Shown here: in pieces, positions 21,416 through 32,773 of the stretch
Numbering within the stretch: position 1 is the first letter of the stretch
Layout: each line of letters begins with the position of its first letter
Assembly (NCBI GenBank): GCA_027946555.1
Contig: JAPEVC010000256.1
Span: 1 to 48,745, forward strand
Origin: Gnomoniopsis sp. IMI 355080
Lineage: Eukaryota; Ascomycota; Sordariomycetes; Diaporthales; Gnomoniaceae
Reading direction: 5' to 3'
Length of the DNA: 48,745 nt
Position numbers and translations under genes: made by a program
Notes under the pieces: generated by a model
The model's database searches: none
The model's input: the letters and a program-made list of their open reading frames with translations, nothing else
Told to the model about the DNA's origin: nothing

Positions 21416-23712
21416 ATGATAGACCATTTACTTGGCCGACCCTCCGTCAAGTCTCGACGGTTGCAGGTTCTGGCCGTGTTAGCCTTCTGGTCTGCATATG
21501 TGTTCAAGTATGTCTGCCGCCGTTCTCTCGGCCATTCTTCCCAGACATGAGTGATCCGTACTAACGTTGCAGTAGAGGACACAGGCATGGCCCTCCTCTC
21601 GCACGCTTCTTCTCCAAGATGACAGCAAAGAAGCTGACGCCATGGCAAACTGTCGTAATGACCATGTCCTTTCTCTACGCTGCACGGAACTTCAGCACTC
21701 TCGTTGGTCTGGCGAGTCCCGAGCCTCTCTCGAATGCCTACACTGCCACGTACTATCGAGCTACATGGGTTCTGACTGCCCTTGATGCTGGGTTTTGGAC
21801 CGCTATGAAGATCCGGCAAAAATGGTTGAGGGACATTGCGAGCGTTGTCTTCACCGTATTCTACTTATTCGCTGCAGAAAAGGCGGATGAAAAGGTGCGC
21901 AAGGTTCGAGGAAACCTGACAGTCGAACATTTGCGCGTCAGTTGGAATAAGGGCACCAGTCCGTATCTGAGCTTCTGCCAGAAGCTCATGCGGCCTCGGT
22001 ATTCACGCTGGCCGCCTCGGGCTATTCGCATTCCCAGGCCCTCGACGAGTGACTACAAGGATCCTGTATCAGCCTGGCTGTACTTTGATGGACCATTGTC
22101 AGCGCTAGAACACCACACCAAGGTGGTTCTGGACCTTCCCGGCGGCGGTTTCGTCGCCATGGACCCTCGCTGTAATGATGACAAATTGCTGTCATGGGCA
22201 TCCAAAACCGGCCTGCCTGTGCTCAGCTTGGATTACAAAAAGGCGCCAGAATATCCGTACCCCTACGCCCTCAATGAGTGCTACGATGTCTATGCCACAC
22301 TTATCAAGAGTCGTGGGCGCTGTATTGGCATGTCTGGCACAGAGACGCCGAGGGTGGTTGTCTGCGGTGACAGCGCTGGAGGCAATTTGGCAACAGCGAT
22401 GACCCTCATGATCATTGAAGGTACTATGTTCCCTTCAAGCCGCTTTAAAGGACAGGCAAATCTACCTTTGCCGGATGCTGTCATATTGTTCTATCCAGGG
22501 CTGGATATGAATATTGGCAACTGGATGTCAGACGAGCAGATGGCATTGATCAAGGACAGAAGATTGCGCGCCACCAACAAAGCCATCGTCCGTCGGAAGA
22601 GCATGCAGTACAACAACCTTGTTGGCACACCGCACCACTCAGACGACGAAGATGATTCACCAAAAATGTCACTCACCATTCCCAAGGAGGCCAAGAAGCT
22701 GAGTGCCGTATCCAGTCCCGAAGGTGCTCGCACACCGCACCCTGAATACGCTCACGCACTCCCGACAGACTGGACGAATACGCATGCCCCATCTAAACCT
22801 GCTTCGCCTATAGTTGCTAAAAGTGAAGGGTCCGGTAGCGCTTCTCATCATCCGGAACCGCTCCGCACCCGCCTCGCCATGTCGTCTATGATTTCTTATT
22901 TCAACGACCGCATACTGACGCCCGAGATGATGCGCGCCATGATCATCCTCTACATCGGCCCACACAACCGGCCCGACTTTAGCCAAGACTACCTTCTCAG
23001 CCCCATCCTTGCACCCGATATGCTTCTCGCCCGCTTTCCCAAAGCATACTTCCTCACCGGCGAGCGCGATCCCCTCGTTGATGACACCGTTATCTTCGCA
23101 GGCCGATTGCGGCGCGTCAAAGCGGCCATGCACGCTTCGGGTGGGCAGCGGATGGACTATCGTGAATTGGATGCTGTGTCGGAAGGCTTCGATGACAAGG
23201 AAGTGGCCGAGGTTGTGTTGCTGCCGGGAACATCGCATGGTTTCCTGCAGTTCCCCACAATCTACCCGCCGGCGTGGAAACTACTGGAACGATCGGCGAG
23301 GTGGATTGAGGACTCATTTGCGGCGAACGACAGGCGACAACGAGAGGAGAGGCGGCGAATGATGAAGAAGGCCGCCGAGCAGTCCGATAGGCATCACGTG
23401 CGGACAGACTCAAGCGGTGATGAGGGATTATTGGAAATTGGCATGGGCATGACGAAGGCCAAAGACAAAGCCTCGGCAGAGGGGTCGAAGAAGAGCAAGG
23501 AGGAGATTAATGGGGTCAATGAAGGGGGAGATGTGACGGGTGAGGAGGCAGATGTGGAGGACAAGGGCAAAAAGGGCAGGAAACGAGCCATCAGCCGGTC
23601 CAAGAAGAAGGGTGACCAATCGCTCTCTAGACTGGCCAGTTCAGATGATCTGCTCGGACGGAGAATGCAAGGTCTTGTTGGAGGACTGACGGGACTTGCA
23701 GAAGAGGATTGA
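21416..23712 (+). CDS. Membrane-anchored alpha/beta hydrolase of the hormone-sensitive-lipase type
   Basis: Exons 21416–21507 and 21573–23712 (intron 65 nt, GTATGT, CTAAC branch, TTGCAG) give 743 residues. The ATG at 21416 is in TCACCATG context; the unspliced frame stops within the intron. The N-terminus has a hydrophobic segment (about 16–30), and two further hydrophobic stretches follow (about 50–65 and 95–120), so the protein is probably membrane-anchored. The hydrolase core contains LDLPGGGFVAMDP (about 218–230), the GDSAGGN nucleophile elbow (Ser about 298), GERDP (Asp about 530) and GTSHGF (His about 586), a complete GDXG/HSL-like triad. The usual HGGG oxyanion motif is PGGG here. A Ser/Pro-rich insertion (about 370–440) and a long Lys/Glu-rich tail (after about 620) are extra. 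The substrate is unknown; a lipid or acetylated-sterol esterase role is possible. Confidence 0.88.
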
Positions 23713-23897
23713 TTGACCGGGTTTGGGATTGTATGATAACTTCGAGGCATAAAGAGTTGGACATTCCTCAAATGGGAAACTGACATGTGTACTCCTCAGA
23801 CAGCCTGCCAATGCCAAGCCTATTGGCTCACGTCACAACGTCTCTTCTTTGTTCTATGTATGTCAACCACCTCGGGCATCGATGCGAGTTTCAGATT

Positions 23898-24266
23898 TCA
23901 AAAATCGACAACAAAGTCAGCCCGGATGAATTGGGCCAAAGTATCCCAAAACCCCAGCTCCCTGCCCGAAATAGCATGAAGTTCTCCCAGTGTATAGAAT
24001 GTTCTTCGCTGACAGAGTGCACTAACTACTGTACTGACTAAGTTTGACACATGTTTTGCTAGGTACTCTTCAACGGTTGTTTCTATCTTGAAATCTGTCC
24101 GCGGAAGTTTCAACGTCCGGCCCATACTATGTATATCGTTCATGTAGTAAGAATATCCCGGATAATCTGTTTCCATTTTTGGAATGCTGAGGAATAGTAT
24201 TTCAGCCAGTGTAAGTTGTCTATTTGGGCGATCCTCGCAGACTAGCTGCCCTGCATCGATGGCCAT
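23898..24266 (-). CDS. Unrecognised ORF, possibly the 3' part of a larger gene
   Basis: The frame is open from about 24350 to the stop at 23898 without an ATG at its upstream end. The first in-frame ATG (24266, context CCCATGGCC) gives 122 residues, but coding-like sequence (KIDFPKKKYSLSLTL) continues upstream, so an upstream exon joined by an acceptor near 24350, or loss of the true start, is likely. The composition looks protein-like: balanced acids and bases, aromatic-rich segments such as YPGYSYYMNDI, RRTFYTLGELHAI and ELGFWDTLAQFIRADFVVDF, and no low complexity. No signal peptide or membrane helix is seen. I do not recognise the family. It lies tail-to-tail with the hydrolase gene and divergent from the cutinase. 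It could be a lineage-specific gene or a decaying one. Confidence 0.4.
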   Translation of the reverse strand: MAIDAGQLVCEDRPNRQLTLAEILFLSIPKMETDYPGYSYYMNDIHSMGRTLKLPRTDFKIETTVEEYLAKHVSNLVSTVVSALCQRRTFYTLGELHAISGRELGFWDTLAQFIRADFVVDF

Positions 24267-24876
24267 GGGGCCATGGCACCGAAGTGTCAAGGAGAGCGAA
24301 TACTTTTTCTTTGGGAAGTCAATCTTTCCCAAGGAAGTTCTTCGGTTTCAATGCATAGGCGAGGACGAATCGCAACTATCATCACCAACCCGAAAACGCG
24401 GCTCCACATTGAAGTCTCAGCAAGCAATTGGGATTGGCCCTGTGGCAAAGGAGGGTAATAATGGTAGCCAATCGCATCTCGTGCCGATGACAGGAATTGT
24501 AGGACCTGTCCGAGTCTGAAAGACGAGACGTTTCCCCTTCACATGTTCACCCCAACTCATGGCCTGAACATCTTTGACAGGCTTTCATCCGGTTTCTTGT
24601 GTTTTTTCTTCCCCACAATGCTTTTGTGTTCGATGCAGCGGGCCACCCTTCAGACATGACAATCATTCATTTATTGTGAGGCGTTGCCAGAACGAACGAG
24701 GACCTGGTTTCTGACCAGTCGCGATGCAGCGAGCAAAAGGCCAAGGTAAAATTTCAACAATATCAGACAAAGCAGACACCGTGATAGGTTGGGCATACTT
24801 GATGGCTGGAACAAAGTTGACACTTTTCATTTTCTTGGGAGCAATTTTGGGAGTTCGTTGTCCCCGTCGATCGAAA

Positions 24877-24883
24877 TATAAAA
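24877..24883 (+). promoter_or_regulatory. TATA box of the cutinase gene
   Basis: TATAAAA lies about 160 bp upstream of the cutinase start codon, in a suitable position for an inducible, TATA-driven promoter with a leader of roughly 130 nt. A clear TATA box like this is not obvious in front of the housekeeping genes in this window. Confidence 0.5.
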
Positions 24884-25041
24884 TCGAGTCGTCCGTCCGT
24901 CCCATGAAGCCATAATCTGATGTGGTATCTGTCAGTTGCGTGACACACCCGCTCGCCGCAGCCCTATACCCATTGCTACCTGTAAAACAGTTCCCTGAGA
25001 AACCGTGTCAATCCCTACTAGTCTTGAAAGATCAGTTGAAC

Positions 25042-25742
25042 ATGATGTACTCTTTGACGACAGCAGTGGTGCTCGCCCTCGCCAGCGGAGCCCTCGCCTC
25101 CCCCATCGCTGCCCGTGCGGGTGACCTCGCCAGCAGTACACAAAATGACCTCCAAGGCAACAACTGCGCACAAAACATTGTCATCTTCGCCAGAGGCACT
25201 ACCGAGCCAGGCAACGTTGGCCTGCTGGCCGGCCCGCCGTTCTTCCAAGCCCTAGCTCAACAAGTCGGTGCGAACAATGTCGCCGTCCAAGGTGTGGACT
25301 ATGCGGCGGACATTCCAGGGTTTCTTGCGGGTGGTGATGCCGATGGCTCCAAGACCATGGCTCAACTCACCCAGCAGGCGATTGAGCAATGCCCACAGAG
25401 CAAGGTGATCATGTCGGGCTACAGCCAGGGAAGTCAGCTCGCTCATAACGCGGCCGAGATGCTTCCGGCCGACGTGATCAGCAAGGTTGCTGGAGCCGTG
25501 CTCTTTGGAGACCCAGGTATGTCAACAGTGTTCGGCCGAAAGTAATATGTGGGTCGTGAGTTGAGACGACTAACCGAGAATTAGACAATGGTCAAGCTGT
25601 CCAGGGTGTTGATGCGGCGAAGACAAAAGTCATCTGCCACGACGGAGATGCAATTTGCGCAGGGCAGGCCTTGGTCCTTCCGCCGCACTTGACATACGGG
25701 GACGATGCTGATGCCGCAGCTCAATTTGCTGCTTCGTTGTAG
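25042..25742 (+). CDS. Cutinase (secreted serine esterase)
   Basis: Extracellular alpha/beta hydrolase that cleaves cutin polyester and short fatty-acid esters. Exons 25042–25516 and 25585–25742 (intron 68 nt, GTATGT, CTAAC branch, TTAG, phase 1) give 210 residues. A second ATG directly follows the first. Residues 1–20 form a signal peptide ending ALAS-P. The catalytic triad is visible: Ser128 in GYSQG, Asp180 in CHDGDAIC and His193 in PPHLTYG. The four cysteines expected for the two family disulfides are C42, C117, C176 and C183. Length matches the family. Cutinases serve penetration of plant surfaces or saprotrophic use of plant polyesters. A TATA box lies about 160 bp upstream. An MFS exporter gene follows about 0.7 kb downstream on the same strand, but the pairing may be chance. 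Confidence 0.97.
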
Positions 25743-26468
25743 TAGAGGACAGGGGTTCTTTTCCCTGTTGTAGGTCTGTTTGGGGGTCGATATCGTCAAC
25801 TGCGGTCCGCCACCGTACACACATCGAGAGAGGGGGGGTCTTATCACTTTTGTCTTATTTCATGTAATTCCGCAATTAGGAAGCGGCCAGACTTTGTTGA
25901 CCAAAGATGAATAATGCCACAGCAGGCCTTGAAGGCTTTCACTTCTCATCCTACGTTTCTTTTCATGGGCCTCAAATCCCTTTCCCTGAGGCATAAAAGC
26001 ATCTCAGCATGCCCAGTTGTTCAAGAACAGTGCGCATCCAAAACCGGATGATCGGCTCGGGACCCCACCGCTATCGGTTGACGTGACAGTGGGCAGCGTG
26101 GTATTCTGGATAATTGTTTTTCAGAGCCTGTGCTTTCCTTTGGACATTAAATAAAAAAGGGCTCGCTTTCGGGATTAGACCGGACGAGTCTAAACGGACG
26201 GGCAGCGTTGAAATCGGCAGATGACGTCGTCAGCCTTTGGTAAACGGGACCGGACTGCCGGACCCCGGACTACGAAGCGTCGACGAGTCCATATTTGTAG
26301 ACATCATCTGGGGAAGGAGCAGAGTGGATTTGAACGTCGATCAATGAGAAAGAATAATTGCTAAGCAAATGTAATGTTTTGTTCCATAAAGTAACATCAC
26401 TCCAGCTTCTCTGTTCTCTTGGAAAGCCCTCGCTCCCGAGACAATTCTCACAACAACTTACGCGCGAT
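25743..26468. other. Intergenic between cutinase and MFS gene
   Basis: Contains the cutinase 3' flank and the MFS promoter. GGACGG and GGACCGGAC-like repeats occur around 26178–26275. I see no gene; the minus-strand frame at 25581–25847 is antisense to cutinase exon 2. Confidence 0.6.
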
Positions 26469-28383
26469 ATGCATCCGAATAGTCCAGCAGACCCCGAGAA
26501 GCAGGTAGAAACCTCTCGCCGGACTTCTGGCACTCTTCAAAAATCGAGTGATGGCGCAGACCCGCGCAACCCCCCTGAAGAGACTGGGCGCGCCATTCAT
26601 GATGAAGGGAGGCTTGTTCTGACCGAGGATGAGGCACTGGACCGAGCGAGGAGATTCCCAAAGGACACAGAGCCTATATATCTATGTTACTCGACCAATG
26701 ACAGGGACAATCCGAGGAACTGGACCACGGGAAAAAGGTGGTGGGTGACCTGTTTGGTTTGCTGGTTCAACGTCCTCACGTGAGTGTCTCTCCTACCAAC
26801 AATTGACACAATTGCATCCATTCAGCTAGATACTGATCGATTGCATAGCTGTCTTTGCGCCGGCGGGATATCCAGTGCTTCGGACGACATAGCTTCTACT
26901 TTTGGAGTGTCCAGCGAGATTACAACGCTCTGTCTCTCGATGTATATTCTGGGCTTCGCCATCGGCCCGATGTTTCTTGCTCCCCTGAGCGAATTCTACG
27001 GTCGAAGTCCAGTGTATATCTTGACATGGTTCGTACTGGTGGTCCTCCACATTGGCCTCGCCCTGGCTCCAAACATTGGCACCATCATCGTGATCCGGTT
27101 CCTGGCGGGCTTCTTTGGAAGCGCACCCCTGACCAACAGTGGCGGCACCATCAGTGACCTTTGGAAACGCGACGAGAGTGGCTTTCCAATGGCAATTTAT
27201 GGTCTCAGCAGTACTGGCGGTCCGCCATTGGCCCTGGTTATTTCTGGATTCCTTGCGCAGAATCTGGGCTGGCGATGGCTGTTTTGGGTACAAATGATCA
27301 TTATTGGTTTCTTTTGGCTCATCATGTTCTTTACTCTACCGGAAACGAGGCACACGACTATTCTTGACTGCAAGACACAAAGAGTCAGGAAACGAATGAT
27401 GAAAGAGCATCTGGAAGCAGCGGAGAATATCAAGGATATCAATTCGGACGAAAAGAAAGGTCTACATACACTTTTCGCCATTACCTTGACGAGGCCTGTG
27501 CGATTTTTGATCACTGAACCGATTACCTTCTGTGCCGCGATTTATAATGGATTTATATACGGACTGGTATGGTATCTCTCTTACTTGAAATCAATTGCAA
27601 TCAGCTCGAGATATGTTGCTAATATATGACCAGGTCTACCTTTTCAACGAGGCATTCCCCCTTGTTTTCGGACCAACAGGACATGGCTTCTCGACTGGAG
27701 AATGGGGTCTCACGTTTCTGGGACTTCTCATCGGCTCCTTGGTCGGAGCCCTTCTACATCCTCTGCAAGAGAGGGTTTACCTCCGTCGTGTAGCGCAGAA
27801 TGATGGCAAGGGCGTCCCGGAAGCACGCATGTGGATGGCCCGTGGCGGCGCTTTTCTTCTCCCAATCAGTCTCTTCTGGTTCGGATGGACGAGCTATGCG
27901 TCAGTCCCATGGATCGTTCCAGTGATCGCCTCTGCCTTCTTCGGACTGGGCATTTACATTGTCATTCTGTCCATTCTGAATTACGTGGTTGACAGCTATG
28001 TACGTGCCAGATCGTTTTCTTCCCTCTCCGTGTGTTTTTCAAGTCTCGGCTCGCATTTCATTCATTCTCCTGACGCGGGATACCTATGTATACCTTTGGA
28101 CGGTCTACCAACAGCTACTAACACAGACTGATAGGGACCGTATTCAGCCAGCGCGCTTGCTGGTGTCATATTGGTTAGGAACACAGTGGGAGCAGGCTTC
28201 CCACTCTTTGCCAAGCAGATGTACGAACGTCTAGGACTAGAGTGGGCGAGTACTTTATTGGCTTTCTTGGCAATTCCACTAATACCCATACCATTTGTAT
28301 TCTATTACAAAGGTGAAGGAATCAGGCTGAGAAGTCCGTGGGCCAGGGAGCATTTTGATCAGGACGAGGACGCACCACACTAG
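26469..28383 (+). CDS. MFS transporter, DHA1-type multidrug/polyamine exporter family
   Basis: Plasma-membrane proton antiporter of the fungal 12-TM drug:H+ antiporter-1 group. Exons are 26469–26779, 26849–27566, 27634–27999 and 28135–28383 (547 residues). All introns have GT–AG ends and agree in phase; the last (135 nt) has a CTACTAAC branch. The first 80 residues are a hydrophilic cytoplasmic tail ending in RDNPRNWTTGKRWW, typical before TM1 in this group. The motif-A-like loop LAPLSEFYGRSPVY lies between TM2 and TM3. Other typical segments are RFLAGFFGSAPLTNSGGTISDLW, the region GLSSTGGPPLALVISGFL, and a charged central loop (about 280–325) between TM6 and TM7. The second half begins with FNEAFPLVFGPTGHGFSTGEWGLTFLG. 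It ends in a short hydrophilic tail. The substrate cannot be predicted; homologues export fungicides, polyamines or mycotoxins. Confidence 0.93.
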
Positions 28384-30635
28384 CATTTCAGGGTATAGGG
28401 GTTCAATGACCGATCGTTGCCATTGGTCAGTTTTTACGGAATCTGCTATACATACATAGAGTCTTCAGTCACTATCTTGAGGTTGTGATTCGGAATCATT
28501 CCGTTCTCTAACACCGTTGAATCCTTCCCTTACAACAATTGTGCCCCCGGATTTCCCGGAAACGCAGACTATATCGTACGCCAACAAGAGACACTGTGAT
28601 TCTAGTATTCACTATCATGGAACTGTTCCGTAAACCAATGGTCTATAGACTACCATGACTCGGCCTTAGTCAACACCGCACAGAACTGTGATGTGCTTTC
28701 GGAGTTTCCGGGACACACAGACAACGCCAAAGGAGAGTATCTGGACGTCTAGCCTTCCATATTCATCAAGGCAGGACTCGAACGGGCGAACTGCAGCCAA
28801 TAAAGGCGGAATACCTGTTGTCGCCTCAGTATGCATGTCTATGATCTTCAAAATCAAGTACGATGGCATCCATGATTGCATCAAGAAAAAGCAATTACTG
28901 ACTGACAGCGGAGATTTGACTCCATTCAGGGCGTTAACCGAAGTGTACATCCAGCCGTGAGACATACATGGCCCTGCGTCATGCGCATATACGGTTCTTG
29001 ACGGGGATGGCGTACTAGAATCTTATCCGACGGCCATTGATCGATTGGTTGGATAGTGCGGATTTCCACCCCCTTCCCCTCGAAAGCCCAAAAGAATGCA
29101 CAGACCTGTAGCTAGGAGGAGAAGGTCCAGCAAAAGAGTGGCGAGAGAAAACCGCGCGAATCCCACATTCCAGAGACGCGCACCGCGTCTTTGCCATTAA
29201 AAACCTATTGCGAATCTAGGGGTATTTCTGATCATACCGGGCAGTCCTTTCCTTTTCTGGCCTAAAGTGGTTTTTCAAGGTTCTTTGTCAGGAAAACGGT
29301 GGAATGTAGGACAAGTCTTTAAGCCATACCAACGCCCTTATCTCGAGGGGAAGAGGGGAAAACCCTTTAGAAGGACGCGTCTGGAAGGTTTCAGTTCGCG
29401 TATCTGCGATCTGCTCACTGTGGCGCTTATCATCTAACGTTCTTTGGCAAGCCGGAGAGTCGAGCGTTTGAACGTAAGACGATCTAGATGGGGGCGTCGG
29501 ATGGCACTTTGCTCAGCATCATTATGTAAGACCACATTTCCCAACGGTCTTGTACACATCATCCTGACAGTCTCAACCACACCACTGGCACATCCGTGGG
29601 CATCCCTCAGTTTATGTATAGGGGCATTTGCGAAACTACCACGCAAGATCTCGTAGGCTACGCTCTTCGAATCAGCTTGGTGGGCATTTAGGTAGCTATC
29701 TATCCGGCCACTCGAATCTAAGCACAGCCTGCACAGGAGGATCAGCCGCACAAACGACGAGCTGTCCAGAACGTCGCAAGGAGTGTGTAAACCCCACAAT
29801 CCGTGTATTTTAGTAGTCGGAAAGCGTTCAGGGCGTTCCGACGATCACCGGGGGCCTCGAAAAAGAAAGTTGTGGCAGAGCTAACTGCTACGATCAGAAA
29901 CATTGTGGCTGGCCCTTTGTAGTATGGGTACCTGCAGTACTCCTTCGGCAGTACCGGAATCTTCCGCGCATGCCTCTCGGAGGGCGGTGGAATGTTGGCA
30001 AGCCACCCCTCGTCATGAGTGATGACGTGGGTCGTCGTTAAGAGCTTAGGAACTTGGAAAGAGGAGAACAAGGTCAAGATTTGGGTGGGCAAAGGCTAAC
30101 TGAATTGCGGACGTCCAAGATTGTCATGCTGGCCTAGCAAGCGATAAAAGTGAGAGAAGGCAATATGATGATGCTATTGATGATTAGAGAATACGCAAGG
30201 TATCTAAATCTTCTTCCTAAATGCTCCAAGCCAATTCCGCAGACAGGCTCCTGTCGCGTTCCGTTCCAGCTTTTGCCAACAGACTGTAGATGCCTCCCGA
30301 GGTCCTCTATGCCCTTGCTGTCTTACCAAAACGCGGATAAAGACTTTTTGTGACACTTTTTTTATTTGAGGAGATCAAATAGTAAGTATCATGAATTGTA
30401 TGTGTGATGATGATAAGATGGATGCTTGTTTGAAATGCCCATAACGCCAATTTCGAGTGCAACCCGCCGATTTGATGCCAAGTGTGCCACTGTATGTGGC
30501 CCGGAAAACATCGTATCAAGTATTATGAACGTCCTGTATTCAAATGTATGCGAAAGTCATGCTGCAGCATGTTTGAAACTGGCTGGCAATAAGGCTTCGA
30601 TCCTGGAATGTTCGATCCTGGAAGGCTGTCAAGAC
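28384..30635. other. Gene-poor intergenic stretch
   Basis: About 2.25 kb without a gene I can support. Minus-strand frames at 29434–29799 and 29742–30092 are open for about 120 codons each, but the latter begins with a non-ATG codon and neither resembles a known family. They might be decayed coding sequence. Confidence 0.5.
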
Positions 30636-31948
30636 TCAACAGAGCTTGGTGGCGTCCATTAGATTCGATAGACCGTTGCCTTCGTTTTTGGGAACGCGGG
30701 CCTTCTTCGTTTTTGTCTTCATCTCACTCCGTAGCTTGGAGAGAAGGGCTGCAGCGCCTGGGTGATAGTTTGTTCTGCGACCGGGACTATCGTCGCAATG
30801 ACGCAGGAGGTGGTCACGATAATTATCTGCCCTGTCAAAAGGCTTTTCTTTAGGGCAGAAGTCGCAAGTCCACAATTGTGGGTTGTCTTTATGTGCAGAT
30901 CTAGTTGACCACTATTAGCTTAGGCTATATAAGAAATTAGATTGCTGGATTGATGCACTTACCCGTCTTTGTGCCTTTTGAGGTGCTCAGCCCTAGTATA
31001 CCTCTTCGGGCAGTTGGGAACATCACACTTGTATTTCCCTTTGTTGACACGAGAGATATCAAGACCTGTATTCTTTGAAACTCTATAGGTTCCAGGAGTC
31101 CCAGCACCAGACTTCCTGGTAGCGGACCTAGGCTTGGAAGTCCGACTCTTTGATGGTGTGTGTTGGACATTACGGCCATACGAAGATTGGGATCGAGCTT
31201 GCTCAACGTTTTCCTCCGCCATCTGATCCAGTGCGTGTTGCTCCTCCACCAGTTGGTCCATTGTGTGTTGCTGGAGCATAGCTGACCTCATCTGAGGCCC
31301 GTCCATGGCGACCCTCCGTCTATCATGTCCGTGATGGCTGTGAAAAGGGCTTGATCCTGGTGGAGTGGCAAGATGTATGCCTGGCGATGAGAAGGTGATA
31401 GGACTTCCATCGGTATGGGGAGCCCAGATAGATGCCAGGTCATAATTTGATGTGCTGCCGTTGAATTGCTGGGAGGGGGATGAGACCAAAAAGGGAGAGG
31501 ATCCAAGACTATCAGAGAAGTTGTAGAGTTCCATATTCTGGGTAGGAGTGAAGTCCAAGTTTCCATGTGGGATCGTTGTGTCAAATATGTTGTTACACCG
31601 CAGGGGAGTCGAGGGCATCCCATTATGGTCTAACATGTTCGGGGCCACCGCTGGCTTGAAGTCCATTGGGAAGCAATTAGAGGTGGCCGAAGGAGGGGGT
31701 GTCAATTCGAACATCATGTTCTCCCCATTAAAGGAAGGATCAAAGTTGATTAGCTGTTGAGGGGTGGAAGTCCTCGAATTTGGGGTGAAAGGATCGTATA
31801 GAGAGGACGCTGATGAGAAACTGCCTGCTGGACTGCTGCCGAAGTCGAAGCTACTGTCTGCATCCATTTTGAGGGCAAGCAAGTTGATACCTTCTTCGGA
31901 ACAGTCGTCATAACCGAAGTCGAGGTTGGTATCCAGCTTGATAGTCAT
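30636..31948 (-). CDS. C2H2 zinc-finger transcription factor (two C-terminal fingers)
   Basis: Nuclear DNA-binding regulator. Exons 31948–30963 and 30900–30636 (intron 62 nt, GTAAGT, GCTAAT-type branch, CTAG) give 416 residues. The ATG at 31948 is chosen because the frame continues upstream only with a non-ATG codon. The long N-terminal part (1–270) is Ser/Pro/Asn-rich with acidic patches, as in an activation domain; a Gln/Glu-rich helix (about 220–255) and a basic region (TPSKSRTSKPRSATRKS) follow. Finger 1 is YKCDVPNCPKRYTRAEHLKRH with its last His supplied by exon 2 (C-x4-C-x12-H-x5-H). Finger 2 is WTCDFC…NYRDHLLRH (C-x2-C-x14-H-x3-H). The two-finger arrangement with DRADNYRDHLLRH recalls fungal developmental C2H2 regulators, but I cannot assign a named orthologue. 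The gene sits alone in gene-poor DNA. Confidence 0.88.
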
Positions 31949-32749
31949 TTTAAAATATTCGTAAGGAACGTTGAAGTGAGTGTCGTGAAAGAAGGGGCCC
32001 AAGCTGTTGAGAACGGAGCTGGTGATAGAATCTCGGCACGATGTTCCCTAGATATATGTAAAGAGGTTTCGAGATATCCCAAGGGATTGATGGTACTAAC
32101 CGTCAAGGAGACAGTGGCACCAATATATGCAACCTGGATAGATCTCGGGAGTAGAGCGGCTCGACTGGCATGCGGTACCTGAACCATTGGGTGTCACTCA
32201 ATTCTCAGGGGTGGCACAACCAAGCAAGCCTAACCAGCCTAGAACTCAGACTGAGATCTTCGATACCGAGAGACATCCCTACACCAGCCTATTGTTTGCA
32301 TGAAAGTTCTGTTTTAGCCGTCCAGAGCCTGGTCGGCCGGCAGAGTCGGTCGACAGTACAAGCCCATCCTCTTCTCTTTGCTCAAGAAGCGCCGCACCTT
32401 TGCCAGATCCTGCAAGTGTACTGCAGGAACGGGAATTTCCCTGATACTTCTTGTGGGTTTCGAGGCTCTTAACACGGATAAGCTTGTAATATGGGGAAGG
32501 GCCAATCCTGATGCAAGCCATAGCAAAATTATGTGCATGAACGCTGCAGGTAACAAGCCACCGCAGGTAGCTCGGTCGAGACGACTCAGCTATCACGGTG
32601 GTCAGACCTTGTCGACCAGAACTGGAATGTTGCATGCAGTTTTTGGCATGGCGGCTCCCCACTGGGGGAGCTTGAAGCACCATAGAGCACCCATTGCTGT
32701 GAGACAAGGATTTAGGATAGCATGATGATCCGGCTTTGTAGCCGTTTAG

Positions 32750-32773
32750 CAGGCCTGGCAGGCCTGGCAGGCC
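32750..32773 (+). repeat. 9-bp tandem repeat (AGGCCTGGC)
   Basis: Two full and one partial copy of a 9-bp GC-rich unit containing the palindrome AGGCCT. It is intergenic, with no obvious function. Confidence 0.7.

Larger units (their letters stand above)
23713..25041. other. Intergenic region: hydrolase 3' flank, orphan ORF and cutinase promoter
   Basis: Apart from the minus-strand ORF listed separately (23898–24266) and the cutinase TATA box, I see no gene here. The plus-strand frames at 24184–24519 and 24724–24915 do not look like proteins. Confidence 0.5.

Noticed and set aside
26270..26350. TTTGAAC sequence resembling the T arm of a minus-strand tRNA
   Set aside because: The flanking bases do not form the required T stem and no D arm is present at the right distance.
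18353..28383. Possible metabolite gene cluster (aminotransferase, hydrolase, cutinase, MFS)
   Set aside because: The aminotransferase is plainly ARG8, the hydrolase and cutinase have independent roles, and no polyketide, peptide or terpene synthase or pathway regulator is present.
29434..30092. Two overlapping minus-strand frames of about 120 codons
   Set aside because: The upstream one starts with a non-ATG codon, no splice model joins them convincingly, and neither resembles a known family. A decayed gene cannot be excluded.
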